Positions 17,677 to 28,100 of a stretch of 64,000 nt of DNA are shown here, piece after piece. Below the pieces are notes generated by a model. It worked only from the letters and a program-made list of their open reading frames with translations, was not told where the DNA came from and searched no databases. Position 1 is the stretch's first letter, and every line of letters begins with the position of its first letter. Origin of the DNA: Anaerolineales bacterium (GTDB lineage: Bacteria > Chloroflexota > Anaerolineae > Anaerolineales > E44-bin32); contig JAFGNH010000074.1 in the NCBI GenBank assembly GCA_016927115.1, forward strand, positions 1 through 64,000, in the 5' to 3' direction. The position numbers and the translations under genes are program-made.

Positions 17677-18414
17677 TCAGATTGAACGGATCATCCTGAC
17701 AGTGCTTAACTCCACGATATTTGAATTGAAATAGATTCTGCTGTAGTTGACCGGACGGTTATCGAGGTTATAGATTGTGCTTCTGACGCTGAGCACAGGA
17801 GTGCCTTCAGGGATTTTCATATAGGCTGAGATTTCAGGAGGGGTGGCCGCAGCACGGATCTGAGAGCGGATCTGATGCAGTGACGGTTCGAGGGACGCAT
17901 TCAGAAACTGCACCATGTTGCCTTTGAAAAAACCCCACGGCAGGTCGGCTTCCTCGACCAGCAGTGCGAGATAATCCTCGACATAGATGGCGGGCAGCTG
18001 ATCAGCAAGAACAAGGCGGTTGATGCGACGCAGTTTTTCAGCAGGTGAGCAGTGGAGGGCATCACTAACCTCATTCGGCACCAGTTCAACCGACATCGAC
18101 AGTGTTTCGAAGTGAGGGATATAGCCGCCTTCGTGGATGATCTGAGCGAAGGGGGAAAATTCGTTCAGCGAGTCGCGTATAAAGGGGGAGTGCGCTACAA
18201 AGGTACCGATGCCGTGTCTGCGGACGATGATTCCTTCATTTTCAAGAGAAATATAAGCTTCGCGGATGGTATTACGGCTGACGCCGAGTGTTTTTGCGAT
18301 AGCAGCTTCCGAAGGAAGCTGGTCATTTTGTTTGAGGTGGTTCTGAGAGATGTAATGGAGGACATATTCTTTGACCTGCTGGGAACGGGTACCGGTGTGG
18401 ATTGTCTCGGACAT
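17677..18414 (-). CDS. GntR-family repressor with UTRA domain (HutC type)
   Basis: This 245-residue regulator has an N-terminal winged helix (residues about 10-75: QLPSEAAIAKTLGVSRNTIRE, EGIIVRRHGIGTFV). A UTRA ligand-binding domain follows, with IYVEDYLAL and the closing PVNYSRIYFNSNIVEL pattern. HutC-type GntR proteins usually release DNA on binding a sugar phosphate or similar effector. It is the first gene of the sugar ABC operon, ahead of the binding protein by 33 nt. The promoter at 18467-18495 and palindrome TTGGACGTCCAA at 18445-18456 argue that it represses its own operon. The effector is unknown. Confidence 0.92.
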   Translation of the reverse strand: MSETIHTGTRSQQVKEYVLHYISQNHLKQNDQLPSEAAIAKTLGVSRNTIREAYISLENEGIIVRRHGIGTFVAHSPFIRDSLNEFSPFAQIIHEGGYIPHFETLSMSVELVPNEVSDALHCSPAEKLRRINRLVLADQLPAIYVEDYLALLVEEADLPWGFFKGNMVQFLNASLEPSLHQIRSQIRAAATPPEISAYMKIPEGTPVLSVRSTIYNLDNRPVNYSRIYFNSNIVELSTVRMIRSI

Positions 18415-18444
18415 ACCTGGATTCCTTCCGATTGTGAGTAGTTA

Positions 18445-18456
18445 TTGGACGTCCAA
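18445..18456. promoter_or_regulatory. palindromic operator candidate for the GntR regulator
   Basis: TTGGACGTCCAA is a perfect 12-bp palindrome. It lies 10 nt downstream of the predicted -10 box and 30 nt before the GntR start, where a bound repressor would block initiation. The assignment to GntR is inferred from position and from the dyad size usual for this family. Confidence 0.7.
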
Positions 18457-18466
18457 CCTCTTAACC

Positions 18467-18495
18467 AGAATAGTACGAAAATGGCTCGCTGTCAA
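18467..18495 (-). promoter_or_regulatory. promoter of the gntR-sugar ABC operon
   Basis: On the minus strand TTGACA (18490-18495) and TATTCT (18467-18472) are separated by 17 nt. The -35 is consensus and the -10 is a 4/6 match. The operator palindrome overlaps the expected start site. Confidence 0.7.
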
Positions 18496-18757
18496 CCAGT
18501 TATCCTTGAAGCTGTGGTCTATAGATTTCTGAGTAGAAAGATCTGCTGGCTTGAGGTTTAATGCGTGGTTTACACCACCAGAAATCAGCCTTACCTTCAG
18601 AACAGAACATCATTCCATGTTCAGCGTAATATATACCATCCTGGAACCTGCCTGAGGTATATTTATTTATGAGTAACAGCCGGTATCAGTTGTGTGAGGA
18701 ACAACCGGGGTATATAGTTCCGGGGGATTTGATTCAAACAGGGAATTTTCCAGCTTA
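18496..18757. other. intergenic region, no gene seen
   Basis: Upstream of the gntR promoter. No coding frame with family features and no strong hairpin is visible. Confidence 0.4.
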
Positions 18758-18958
18758 TTATCTTCTGGAAACAATAAAAACAATGTAGAAACCAATAAGT
18801 AATACAGCTGAGCTCGCCGGCAAAACTACGAAAGGAAGAAGAGAAAGGTTCAACAGCTGGTCTATACCAGATAATACAAAGCCGATCACGGAAAAAGTGA
18901 GGAGTGGATTCCCGGCCAGGCGTAAGTTGATTGGAGAAAAACCTGGTGGTGTATTCAC
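18758..18958 (-). CDS. possible small two-helix membrane protein
   Basis: A 66-residue frame from GTG 18958 has AAAGAGG 6 nt upstream and two hydrophobic segments (NPLLTFSVIGFVLSGI, then LLPFVVLPASSAVLLIGFYI) ending in SRR. The helix-loop-helix pattern and a usable ribosome site favour a real gene. No relative was recognised and the start is a guess; a longer version begins at GTG 18985. Confidence 0.4.
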   Translation of the reverse strand: MNTPPGFSPINLRLAGNPLLTFSVIGFVLSGIDQLLNLSLLPFVVLPASSAVLLIGFYIVFIVSRR

Positions 18959-19295
18959 AGACAACCTCTTTCTATTCAAAAGCACTGCTTTTGTTTTTAT
19001 TGTATCCAGGAATCCGCCTTTCGATATAGTAGTGATCTATTTTAAAGTATCAATCCATGTGAACTGAAGAAAATTATTACTGCTACAGGTATGTATCTTC
19101 CGGGCTTTCACTCATAGAGGATATTACACTGGGCAGCTATTTTTCTGCAGGATACTGTTATATTCACGGGCACCCTGTATGGTTTCCGCGACTACCGGAA
19201 TTTTTATCCGTATAATCAAATGAGATGTGGTTTTTATCTGTTCCTGTACTATGCAGGATGGCTGCACCTGCGTAAGAGAAGGGAAAGGACAAAAA
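18959..19295. other. intergenic region, no gene seen
   Basis: This AT-rich gap is upstream of the CPBP gene and of the small minus-strand frame. I found no clear promoter pair or hairpin. Confidence 0.4.
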
Positions 19296-20171
19296 ATGAT
19301 GCATTCCCGTTCATGGAAGAAGATAATCGTGTTTCTGGGATTTACATTCGGGTTGAGTTCGATCTTTTATTATTTCATTTTAAGGTCTGGCATGATCCAG
19401 ACCTATACACTGGGCTTGATGTGGTCGCCGGGCCTGGCTGCGCTGTTAACACAGCTGATTTTCACACGTTCTATCCGAAACCTGGGCTGGAAGTTCGGGA
19501 AAGGCCGGTACCTGCTGCTTGCCTATCTTCTGCCAATCATCTATGGCATTGTGGTATACGGCATTGTGTGGCTGTCCGGGATCGGGCCGCTGGATATCCA
19601 GACTTTCGCCACACAAGCAGCGGAGCAGTGGGGCCGGGAGATGCAAAACCCCGCAACCTTTTCACTTGTATTTGGGCTGATCCTTGCCACTGTGGGGGTG
19701 TTCACATCGTCTTTCGCAGCACTCGGAGAGGAGATCGGCTGGCGGGGATTCCTGGTTCCGGAGCTCACCCGTGCGACTTCGTTTACGACCGCTTCCCTGG
19801 TCAGCGGTGTGATCTGGACAGTCTGGCATGCGCCGATCATTTTGCTTGCTGACTACAACAATCCGGGTGGATCCAGGATCTTCGGATTGATCTGTTTTGC
19901 TTTTCTGGTGATCGGCAGCAGCTTTGTGTACGCCTGGCTGCGTTTGAAATCCGGCAGCCTGTGGCCGGCGGTCCTGCTGCATGCAAGCCACAATCTGTTT
20001 ATCCAGGGCATTTTCACTCCTCTGACCGGTGAAACGGCGCTGACTCCGTACGTGATCGACGAGTTCGGAATTGGTCTGGCGCTGGTTGGTGTGCTGCTTG
20101 GTGTGGTCTTCTGGCGGAAGGGGAAGGATCTTGAGGAAAAAACCGCGGTGGTGGAAGCCCCTATTGTATGA
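19296..20171 (+). CDS. CPBP-family (Abi/Rce1-like) intramembrane protease
   Basis: This 291-residue, eight-helix protein carries the three CPBP motifs: GEEIGWRGFLVPEL (the glutamate pair and Arg), a second motif VIWTVWHAPII with the conserved His, and a third near LLHASHNLF. Relatives cleave CAAX-type tails or other membrane substrates, and some confer bacteriocin self-immunity. The start is ATG 19296 (followed directly by a second ATG) with AAAGGA 6 nt upstream; earlier in-frame starts would add a Cys-rich stretch without a ribosome site. It stands alone and the substrate is unknown. Confidence 0.88.
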   Translation: MMHSRSWKKIIVFLGFTFGLSSIFYYFILRSGMIQTYTLGLMWSPGLAALLTQLIFTRSIRNLGWKFGKGRYLLLAYLLPIIYGIVVYGIVWLSGIGPLDIQTFATQAAEQWGREMQNPATFSLVFGLILATVGVFTSSFAALGEEIGWRGFLVPELTRATSFTTASLVSGVIWTVWHAPIILLADYNNPGGSRIFGLICFAFLVIGSSFVYAWLRLKSGSLWPAVLLHASHNLFIQGIFTPLTGETALTPYVIDEFGIGLALVGVLLGVVFWRKGKDLEEKTAVVEAPIV

Positions 20172-20639
20172 ACGCTGCGGATCATTGATGGAATAAAGGA
20201 AAGATCCTGCGACTTTCCCATTCAGGGAAATCCAGTGTTTCCCGGGTTGGGCTTCAGAAAACAGACCACAGGGAGAAATGCGGTATACAGTAGATGATAG
20301 ATGACAGTTGAACCGTATTCGCCTGAATTATTTTGTAATTTTCGCATTCAATCAGCTGCTTCCCAGTAGTAGAGGGTGCTATTTGTCGCAATCTTAATAG
20401 GATATTGGCGGTCCGGGCAATCAACTTCCTATATGGGAGGATTTTTCCCAGCCTGAAACTTCCTAACGGATTCAGTATTGAGAAAATTACCAGAAATGCG
20501 TTGAATCCAGCAATTACGCCACCTATTTGATATCCCAGCAAAATGACGACTATCCATACCAGGATTTTGAACCATAATGGGCATTTTCGCTGATTATTTT
20601 ATCGGTTCTCGAAAATGTTAATCCTGTTCTTTCAGCTGT
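20172..20639. other. intergenic region, no reliable gene
   Basis: This 468-nt gap lies between convergent genes. A minus-strand frame (20254-20541) has one hydrophobic stretch but no ribosome site of note and no recognisable features, so it is not called. No strong terminator hairpin was found. Confidence 0.4.
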
Positions 20640-21683
20640 TCAGTGATTCTTGAGTTTGATGTCGGAATAGGTTGGGCTCTGAACACTCAGGCCGAACTGA
20701 TTACCCGCCACGAAGTAGTACTTGAAGGTGGTATTCGAATAATCAGTCGATCCCGGAACATCATCATGGGCATCAATTGAGATACTCCATACATCATTCC
20801 CATTATTGGTCATGGGAAGGGTTTTCCAATTTTCATCGCTGACGCGGAAGGAGATGCTTACACCTGTCACCGGACTTTCTCCGCCGGCATTGATCTTGAT
20901 AGTTACTGTATGAGGCTGCGAATCTCCCCAGTAGAACGTATTTGTGGATAGTTCTGGTGTTCCAAGCAGTGGTTCAGCAACGATCCACTGAAGATCTTCG
21001 GGCAAGCAGGAGGTTTCTACAACTACATCCGAAACCCAGCAGTGAGCGGTGCTGTCCGGCAGCGCGATCCACCACCAGCTGCTGTCCTGGTTGCGCCCTT
21101 CCACAGCAGCACTGGTTCCTTCATCCAGTGAGGTTACGGCGGAGTACCCGGTAGACGGCCCCTTGCGGCAGTTGCCGTCCATGATGAAGGCTGCCATGGC
21201 CAAGCAGGGGGTAGGTGTGAGCGTTTCGGTGGCGACAGGAAGTGCCACTTCACCCTGCAGGGCAGGGGTTTCCGAAATTGAGGGGGAAGCATCCCTTTCA
21301 TTTTCGATATAAACAACTGCATTCGCGGCAGTGCTCCAGTTCCCGGATGAATCCTGGCTGCGCGTCTCGAACCGATATTCGCCTGGTGCTTCAGGGATCC
21401 AGTTGTAGATGCCGGTAACCAGCTTCTGCCCGGCATCTTCCAATGCCAGGTCGGGTACAGCTCTGCCGTCGATGCTGAGCACCAGTTCCTGCACACCACC
21501 CGGAGCTGCTCCATGTACGACGACTTCATACGGCGCGAGCGGCAGGTGTGTTTCATCCAGCGGAGCATCAATCCAGGCTTGCAGTCCCACGCCCTCCATA
21601 TTCGGTTCCCCCGTTGTACATCCGGCGAGCAGGAATACGAATACCAACAGCCCGGAACAGAAAAGGTAAGCTCGTCTATTCAC
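20640..21683 (-). CDS. lipoprotein with bacterial SH3 domain
   Basis: This 347-residue surface lipoprotein starts at GTG 21683, which has GGAGG 5 nt upstream; this gives a short signal peptide ending in lipobox L-L-A-G-C. An upstream ATG at 21695 overlaps that ribosome site. Residues about 40-120 look like an Ig-like fold (IDAPLDETHLPLAPYEVVVHG). Residues about 155-230 are an SH3b-like module with NCRKGPSTGYSAV and WWWIALPD, closed by Cys pairs. The C-terminus is a second beta domain. SH3b modules often bind cell-wall or glycan targets. It follows the anchored protein at 21706 by 22 nt, so they likely act together. Confidence 0.8.
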   Translation of the reverse strand: MNRRAYLFCSGLLVFVFLLAGCTTGEPNMEGVGLQAWIDAPLDETHLPLAPYEVVVHGAAPGGVQELVLSIDGRAVPDLALEDAGQKLVTGIYNWIPEAPGEYRFETRSQDSSGNWSTAANAVVYIENERDASPSISETPALQGEVALPVATETLTPTPCLAMAAFIMDGNCRKGPSTGYSAVTSLDEGTSAAVEGRNQDSSWWWIALPDSTAHCWVSDVVVETSCLPEDLQWIVAEPLLGTPELSTNTFYWGDSQPHTVTIKINAGGESPVTGVSISFRVSDENWKTLPMTNNGNDVWSISIDAHDDVPGSTDYSNTTFKYYFVAGNQFGLSVQSPTYSDIKLKNH

Positions 21684-21705
21684 GAAAACCTCCATTAAAT
21701 ACGCT

Positions 21706-24700
21706 TCACCACTGAATGCACATATCGCTGGCTTCCTGATAAATACGGAAAACCGGTTCATTATCACAGGGTGTATATTCTGAATCAGGACCTGGCTGCG
21801 TCTGCCCAATCAATCCCTGTGGCATGCTCAAACAGCTGATCTCCGCTTCCAGGGTTATCTCACTGCCCTTGTACAGGCAGCTCCAATCGCCCACGTCATA
21901 TATCGGAATGGGCACATTGAGATCCTCAAAGCTGAGATCCCGGGCTGCAAGTTCTGCATTCAGTGCTTCCAGATGCGCGGGAATGATATATTCTAACGAG
22001 TTCTGCACCAGCGCCACCGGAATCGTTACGGATTCACCTGGTGCAAGTGGGGGGATGGGGATTGTGACAGGCCTGAAAACTTCTCCTGATAGTGGACTGG
22101 TGATAGGAATGGACAGATAGATCTGGCCTGACTCCGTTGAATTCATGCCCGCTACCCATTCGTTTACCCATTCTTCCGGAGTGGAATTCGAGTTTGATTC
22201 GGATGGTGGAATGATCGGCTTCTCCACGCTGTATTCATAGTAGTATCTGAATGTCTGCCCGACCAGCTGGGAATTGATCGCTTCTACGTTTAATGTAACC
22301 ACATAAGCCGGCTGCTCGTAATACTGATAGTCTCCCGGAAGAACCCCTGAGTTATTGGTCACCCTGAGTTGTGTCGTAGCGGGTATCAGCAGTCCTTCCG
22401 GCACGGGCGATGTTTCCACGCCGGCCGGGAAGCACAGCGGTTCCTGGTCGAATGCCTGGCTCCAGTTCCTGCTCACGCAGCCGGGCTGGCTCTGGCTCTG
22501 CTTGTTTGCTTCGGCTACCTGTTTCAAACCCTCACGCAGTACTGCCTGGCATGCTTCCTCGCAGGGGATGCCGGCTTCCGCCGCGGCCAGCTCAATGGCG
22601 TAGTCAATGCCCATATTGGTGGCTTCTTCGAAGGTCGGAAGTGTGGGCGGGATGCCGGTAAAGTATGCAATCCCGATTTCGAGTCCCTTCATCAGGCCTT
22701 CCTTGCATGTATCATTACACTCGATTCCCAGATTGTTGATCAATTCTGCTACCGTGTTTACAATACCCTGCTTGATGGAATTATAGAATTCAATAAGGGT
22801 ATCCCACGCAGTTTTAAGTCCTTCGTACAGGTCATCCAGCGCCTGCCCCAGCATGGAATCATCATTTCCTTTGAAAGCAGCCGGGCAGACTGGTTTATGG
22901 GCGGTTTTGTACTCATGAAGGATGTTGTAGAGCATTTCCGCCTGCTGGTTGATCAGTATCTCCTGACCAGGAAAAACAGAGGAACCGAGTGAATCCTTGA
23001 TTTTCTCCAGGTTTAGGCTCTCGATGTACACACAGCCCCAGAGAGCAGGGTCGGCGAAGTCAATGGGTTCGAAGTTGAGAATTTCAAGCGAGTACAGGTC
23101 GGGCAGATGGTCGAGGATAACCGGTTCGATCTCCGGTTCTGTGTCCACCAGATTGATTACCACGCTTTTGGAAGGCCGGCCAACGGCCTGACTACCGGAC
23201 ATGGGGATCATGCGCATATACCAGGTATCCGGCTGGGTATAGGGGAGAAGGCTGCTGGTATAGGGGGACGTGGTTCTCATGTAAGGCAGGAGCTCAAAAC
23301 CGCCGGCCTCAGCCGGGTTGTATTGCTCCAGATTGCCAAGATCGACCACAAACGACCCGCTGCTTTTTCCGCCCTTCTGTACATCATTCGCCAGCAATCC
23401 TGGCGGCTGCGGGTCAAAACTGTCGTCAAAGGGGCTGCTCGAAATCTGCCACAGAAGCTGGTCTGCGCCGCTGATGTTCGACGACCAGTAGAACGCTCGT
23501 TCCAGGTCCTCACTTTCAAGATTGATTTCTCCGTAGGTGGAGCGGAAGGTGCTGCCCATATCCCCGCTGCAGTCCGTTCCCAGGTTGCAGATTTTGAGCT
23601 CCGTGTAGTCCAGGTTGATATGCGCCTTTCCCAGTTTGATCAGAGCGCCTCCCTCCCAACCCCAGACCTCCAGGTCGAGTGTTTTGGCTGTCTGTTCGTA
23701 GGCTGCTGTCCAGATATCGATAAAATCATCCAGGGGCAGCTGCGATTCCTGCGGTGTCAGAAAAGCATAAGGCTGCATGGGAAAGCGGCTGTAGGCTCCG
23801 CCGTTGAAGGCGTAGTAGTAATAGGCTTTTTCAACCGGTTCCGGAAGTGTAATCTTACCGTCGATATACTCCAGGGTGGTTTCATCAGCAGCCGGACAGC
23901 CGGGCGCGTCCAGAGAGACCATCAGGATCTCGCCGGGGGATTCTCCGGCGCTGTTGAACGCAGCGACATAATAAACCAATGTTCCTGTCTGGTCGGGGTC
24001 ACGGAATTGGAACAGCTGCTCCTGATCCAGCGGGCCCAGTGTCTCGATGCGCTCAAAGCTGCTCAATCCTTGCAGGGCACGGTAGATAAAAAAGCCTTTC
24101 TCGCTGTCTGATAAATCCTGGATGGAGAGGATAACATCGCAGCCATCGCTGGCAGCTGCCACACCCGGGGCTGCCGGCAGGGCTGAAATGCCGGAAAAAG
24201 TCCTTTCAAGCCACAGGGAAAATCCGTTGGCAGAGGGTGCCACATCTTCGGTCAAAGGAGCCGGAACAGGGGGGGCTGCTGTGGAAGATGGAGAAAATTC
24301 CGTAAGGAAGGAAGGTTGATTTTCAAAAATCGGCGCACCATCCTCGCCACCGTCGAGGTCTTCCAGGACTCTGAAACCAGCTGCCGGGCTGGCAGTGACA
24401 TTTATCAGGCTGGAAGTGCTCACCTTGCCGCTTACTCCCCTGGCGCGTACAAGCAGCACGTGGTGCCCTTCTGTCAGCGGCAGCCAGGTCCAGGTGACAA
24501 GCGTGTAGCCAGGGTCCGCTTCTGCTGCCGGAGTGAAGGTATTTACCAGTTTTCCATCTGCCCATAGCTCTACAGCTGCAATTTCCCCGGAACTCATAAC
24601 GATGGCCCGGACCGGTACAAAAGCATCTGCCGGCCATTGGCTGTCAGTTTCAGGGGCAGCGAAGATTACTGTGATCGGTGCACTGTTAGGTGTCAGTTGC

Positions 24701-24813
24701 TGGGAAGCAGGTGGGATACGCGTTATGAGAATGAATACAATCCCGCCCACAAGCACTGCCAATACCGCTATGCCAATAAAAACCTTTGACAAATACCATC
24801 CGGGATTCTTCAT
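21706..24813 (-). CDS. large membrane-anchored surface protein
   Basis: This 1035-residue protein has one N-terminal membrane helix (residues about 10-32) and a long outer part. Residues about 45-145 resemble an Ig-like domain (ITVIFAAPETDSQWP, then ELWADGKLVNTFTP), the same type as in the SH3 lipoprotein next to it. A fibronectin III-like segment follows near residues 225-305 (SILSIQDLSD-type start, FIYRALQGLSSFERIE). A Cys-containing middle region and a beta-rich C-terminus complete it. No catalytic motif was seen. The ATG follows GAAAGGGAAAGG. It is probably a cell-surface adhesion or scaffold protein; that role is inference. Confidence 0.75.
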   Translation of the reverse strand: MKNPGWYLSKVFIGIAVLAVLVGGIVFILITRIPPASQQLTPNSAPITVIFAAPETDSQWPADAFVPVRAIVMSSGEIAAVELWADGKLVNTFTPAAEADPGYTLVTWTWLPLTEGHHVLLVRARGVSGKVSTSSLINVTASPAAGFRVLEDLDGGEDGAPIFENQPSFLTEFSPSSTAAPPVPAPLTEDVAPSANGFSLWLERTFSGISALPAAPGVAAASDGCDVILSIQDLSDSEKGFFIYRALQGLSSFERIETLGPLDQEQLFQFRDPDQTGTLVYYVAAFNSAGESPGEILMVSLDAPGCPAADETTLEYIDGKITLPEPVEKAYYYYAFNGGAYSRFPMQPYAFLTPQESQLPLDDFIDIWTAAYEQTAKTLDLEVWGWEGGALIKLGKAHINLDYTELKICNLGTDCSGDMGSTFRSTYGEINLESEDLERAFYWSSNISGADQLLWQISSSPFDDSFDPQPPGLLANDVQKGGKSSGSFVVDLGNLEQYNPAEAGGFELLPYMRTTSPYTSSLLPYTQPDTWYMRMIPMSGSQAVGRPSKSVVINLVDTEPEIEPVILDHLPDLYSLEILNFEPIDFADPALWGCVYIESLNLEKIKDSLGSSVFPGQEILINQQAEMLYNILHEYKTAHKPVCPAAFKGNDDSMLGQALDDLYEGLKTAWDTLIEFYNSIKQGIVNTVAELINNLGIECNDTCKEGLMKGLEIGIAYFTGIPPTLPTFEEATNMGIDYAIELAAAEAGIPCEEACQAVLREGLKQVAEANKQSQSQPGCVSRNWSQAFDQEPLCFPAGVETSPVPEGLLIPATTQLRVTNNSGVLPGDYQYYEQPAYVVTLNVEAINSQLVGQTFRYYYEYSVEKPIIPPSESNSNSTPEEWVNEWVAGMNSTESGQIYLSIPITSPLSGEVFRPVTIPIPPLAPGESVTIPVALVQNSLEYIIPAHLEALNAELAARDLSFEDLNVPIPIYDVGDWSCLYKGSEITLEAEISCLSMPQGLIGQTQPGPDSEYTPCDNEPVFRIYQEASDMCIQW

Positions 24814-25166
24814 CTTGACCTTTCCCTTTCAGGTTTTATGATTTGGGCAATAAGAAGTCTGGAAAATTTAATCCCGCATAAGAGAACGATGGAGCGATGG
24901 GGCAATCAATTCGCTCTGCATGGATATTTCATTTTATTGTAGATTTCGACCTAATACAATCTTATGTGGAAGTGATCGGAGACCTTAGCAATTAAGCCGG
25001 CACACCCACAGGTGGTTTTTCTGCCATTTTTCTGGGGCTTGAAGAAAGAACAATTGCCTGATTCGCAATATAACCTTGCTCCATGAGCAAGGTTATGCTG
25101 CTTGCCAGATTTATTAATTTACATGGAAAAATTGATCACACTGCCGGATTTACTGTGGTCACATCG
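24814..25166. other. intergenic region with a hairpin
   Basis: This gap lies between two minus-strand genes. It holds a perfect hairpin, ATAACCTTGCT (25070-25080) with AGCAAGGTTAT (25086-25096), about 70 nt after the FtsX-type stop. No gene was seen. Confidence 0.6.
25070..25096 (-). terminator. hairpin after the ABC permease gene
   Basis: Eleven base pairs, ATAACCTTGCT and AGCAAGGTTAT, flank a 5-nt loop. It follows the minus-strand ABC permease stop by about 70 nt. No U-tract is present, so strength as a terminator is uncertain. Confidence 0.55.
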
Positions 25167-28100
25167 CTATTCGTAGCGCAGTGCTTCTGCCGGGGAGACT
25201 TTAGACGCCTGCCGTGAGGGCAGCCAGGTGGCCAGCAGGGACATGCTGTATGCCAGGCCGACAACCAGCAGGATCGAACCCCACGGAACCTGGAAGGTGA
25301 GCCCTGGTAAATCCCCCACCATCTCATCGATCATCTGCGAAGCGGGGATAAGGGCAAGTACGACACCCAGCGTGATCCCGAGCAGGGCAACAAATGAGGC
25401 TTCGATAAGGAAACTCCATGTCACCATACTTCCCTGGAAACCGAGTGCACGCAGTACGCCGATCTGCTGCCTGCGTTCAACAACCGAACGCGAGCTGATT
25501 ACTCCCAGTGCGGCAACGCCCACAATCAACCCCAGGGTCAGGAAACCAAGCATCAGTTTCTCAATGGCCAGCTGCGATTGCTGCGCGTCTTTCAGTTCCT
25601 GTACCTGGTCCACTGCTTCCAGCCCATAATCCAGGAAAGCACTCTCCAGCGCAGCTGCTGCGGCCTGCGGGTCGATAGTATCAGCCAGTTTTATGTAGTA
25701 CTGTGTCGGAACAGGCGGATTGGTAAGTCCGTTTTCCAGCGTCTCTTGAGATGTAAATACTGAAAAGGAAACCCCGCTCATCTGATCCAGTACGCCGATG
25801 ATGGTAACCTCAAACAGTTCGCCGGACGAATCGCGAACCTGGATCTGGGTGGGCTGCATGGACTCATCTTCAAGATAAATATCCTGCAGTTTGAATTCAG
25901 GACCGCCGACGACGATCGATGTTGACTGCCGTGAGGATACACCGTAGCTGTCAATGACTGCGTAACCCGGATGCGTACGGAGTGCTTGCCAGATTTCCTC
26001 TGGCGACTCATATCCCTCCGCCATAACAGCAAAGTCATAACCAACTGTGTCCAGATAGGTTTCATCCACAGCCCGCAGCCGGTACCATGACCATGCTTGA
26101 TCATCCTGTTTGAGTTCCACAGTCATCATGCTCTCACTGGTGATAACATCAAAACCCATTTCCCGTAGCTTGGGGTCACGGCTGGCCGAACGTTGCAGGT
26201 TTGGAACAGGGTTAAGCGCACTTGTCTGAGCGCGCAGCTCATACCCCCCTGTCAGCGCTTCGGTATTCTCCAGGAGAACATGATTTGCCTTGAACGCTGT
26301 CGCCATAAACACCACACTGAAAACAACGATACCAAACATACCCAGTGTAAGGCCGGTGCGGAATCGGTTGGCCATGGGATACGCCACAGCCATACGCAGC
26401 ACCGGTGCCAGACGCCTATTACCGCCCAGCACAAGCAGGATCCCTTTGAGAAGCAAGTCGGTGTTGTACATTACAACCATCACGGCACCGACAATCATCA
26501 TAAATCCGGCAATGAAGAGCATCTCAGCACCGGCTTTCAGGTCAACGATACCGACAATTTCGAACACATCCGAGGGCAATGACCAGAAGAAAAGCAGCAG
26601 AACGCCCATCGCGCTGAAGGCAATGCGATCGGCGAGTGTTTGTTTACGAGGAAACAGTTTGTATAAGATACCGCGCAGCACAAGCCCTCCGCCGATCAAA
26701 GCAAGCGAGAAGCCAAATGTAAACAGACTGCCTGAGGAGGCTGACAACCCTGCGGGAGCAAGCAGCAAGCCCAGAAGAAACGTAAGTATTCCGGAGCGGA
26801 ATCCTGTCCATATCAGTTTGAGAAGGCTCTTGGGAACACCAAACATCCACGTTTTTATTGCACGCCAGATTTTCAGTCTGAAAAGCTGCCGGAAGCCTTC
26901 CAGCACTTTCTTTAGCGGGGCGAGGAGCCGTTCCTTCAGCGGCACAGGTTGTGCTGCAGGTTCAGGCAGATTACGGATTGCGGAGACAATGTTCAGCCGG
27001 CTGACACGGTTTGCTGAGAAAAGCACTGTAATAAAGGTAACCAGCATGCCCAATGTGTAGGATACCGCCAGACTTTTCACGGTAACCATGGGGCGAATTT
27101 GCAGGTCCTGGGAAGCGAATGCCTGTCCCATGGTATAGGCGATTACCAGGCCGACAAGCAAGCCGAGTGCAACGCCGACAGCAGCTGCAACAAGGTCATA
27201 GGCAGTTCCTTCGAAAACAAACATCTGTACAAGATGGCTGCGCTGGGCGCCGATAGCGCGGGTCATGCCCATTTCGGATTTTCGTTCCGCAGCGAGCATA
27301 ACGAAGATCAGGAAAATCAGCAGCAGGCCGGAGGCTATGCCGAAGAGTCCGGTGACGATAAAAATCGCAGTAAACGCATTGGCGGCCATTTCTGCCTCAT
27401 CAAGGCCGTCACGTTTTGTACTGAGGACACTGAAATCGGAAAGCCGACCGAACTGTGTTTCCAGCCGGCGAAGCTTTGATTCCGACTGCCAGTCAGCCTG
27501 GTCCAGGATGGACACAATCTCCGCACCCAGAGTTTCATCTGCCAGCAGACTGCGAATCTCTTCGTTAAATATCCCGGCTTCGAGGCCGGCTGCAAGGTTG
27601 AGAAGGTCCGTCCGTGTGTTTCCCTGGTATCTGATCGCGGCACTGCGGATCGCGGTTACTGTACTATTATCTTCCACCAACCATCCATACAGTCTCCGGA
27701 CGGCATAATCATCCGAAAGCAGTCCGCGCAGATAAGCGGAAACCTGTTCATTGTAGCGTGCGCCATGCCTGGAATCTCCCAGGTTGGAGATCATAATGAG
27801 ATTGATCCGTCCGGTTTTACTGAAAAGCCGTTGTGCCTGATCCAGATTGAGATATACGCGGGCGGAGTTCGCCCCCTGGGAAATGCCGGCCACGACATAG
27901 ATCCTGGGGGAGCTTCCGGCATAGAGTTTTATCTGGTCTCCGGGCTGGGCGCCCAGTGCTTCTGCTGCTGATTGGTTCAGATAAATCTGGTGAGCTTCGA
28001 GGCCCTCCAGCAGCAGCATATGGCCTTCGGAAGTCCGCAGTTCTTCTTCGGGCAGTATCAGTGCAGCATCCTGAGCTCTGACAGCGTAAAGATTCACCGC

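Noticed and set aside
20254-20541. 95-codon minus-strand frame with a hydrophobic start
   Set aside because: One hydrophobic stretch only, no ribosome site, no relatives recognised; could be a relic but cannot be supported.
23107-24111. 334-codon plus-strand frame opposite the large surface protein
   Set aside because: It lies wholly inside a 1035-codon gene with signal anchor and Ig-like domain, and its translation has no family features; it is a shadow frame.
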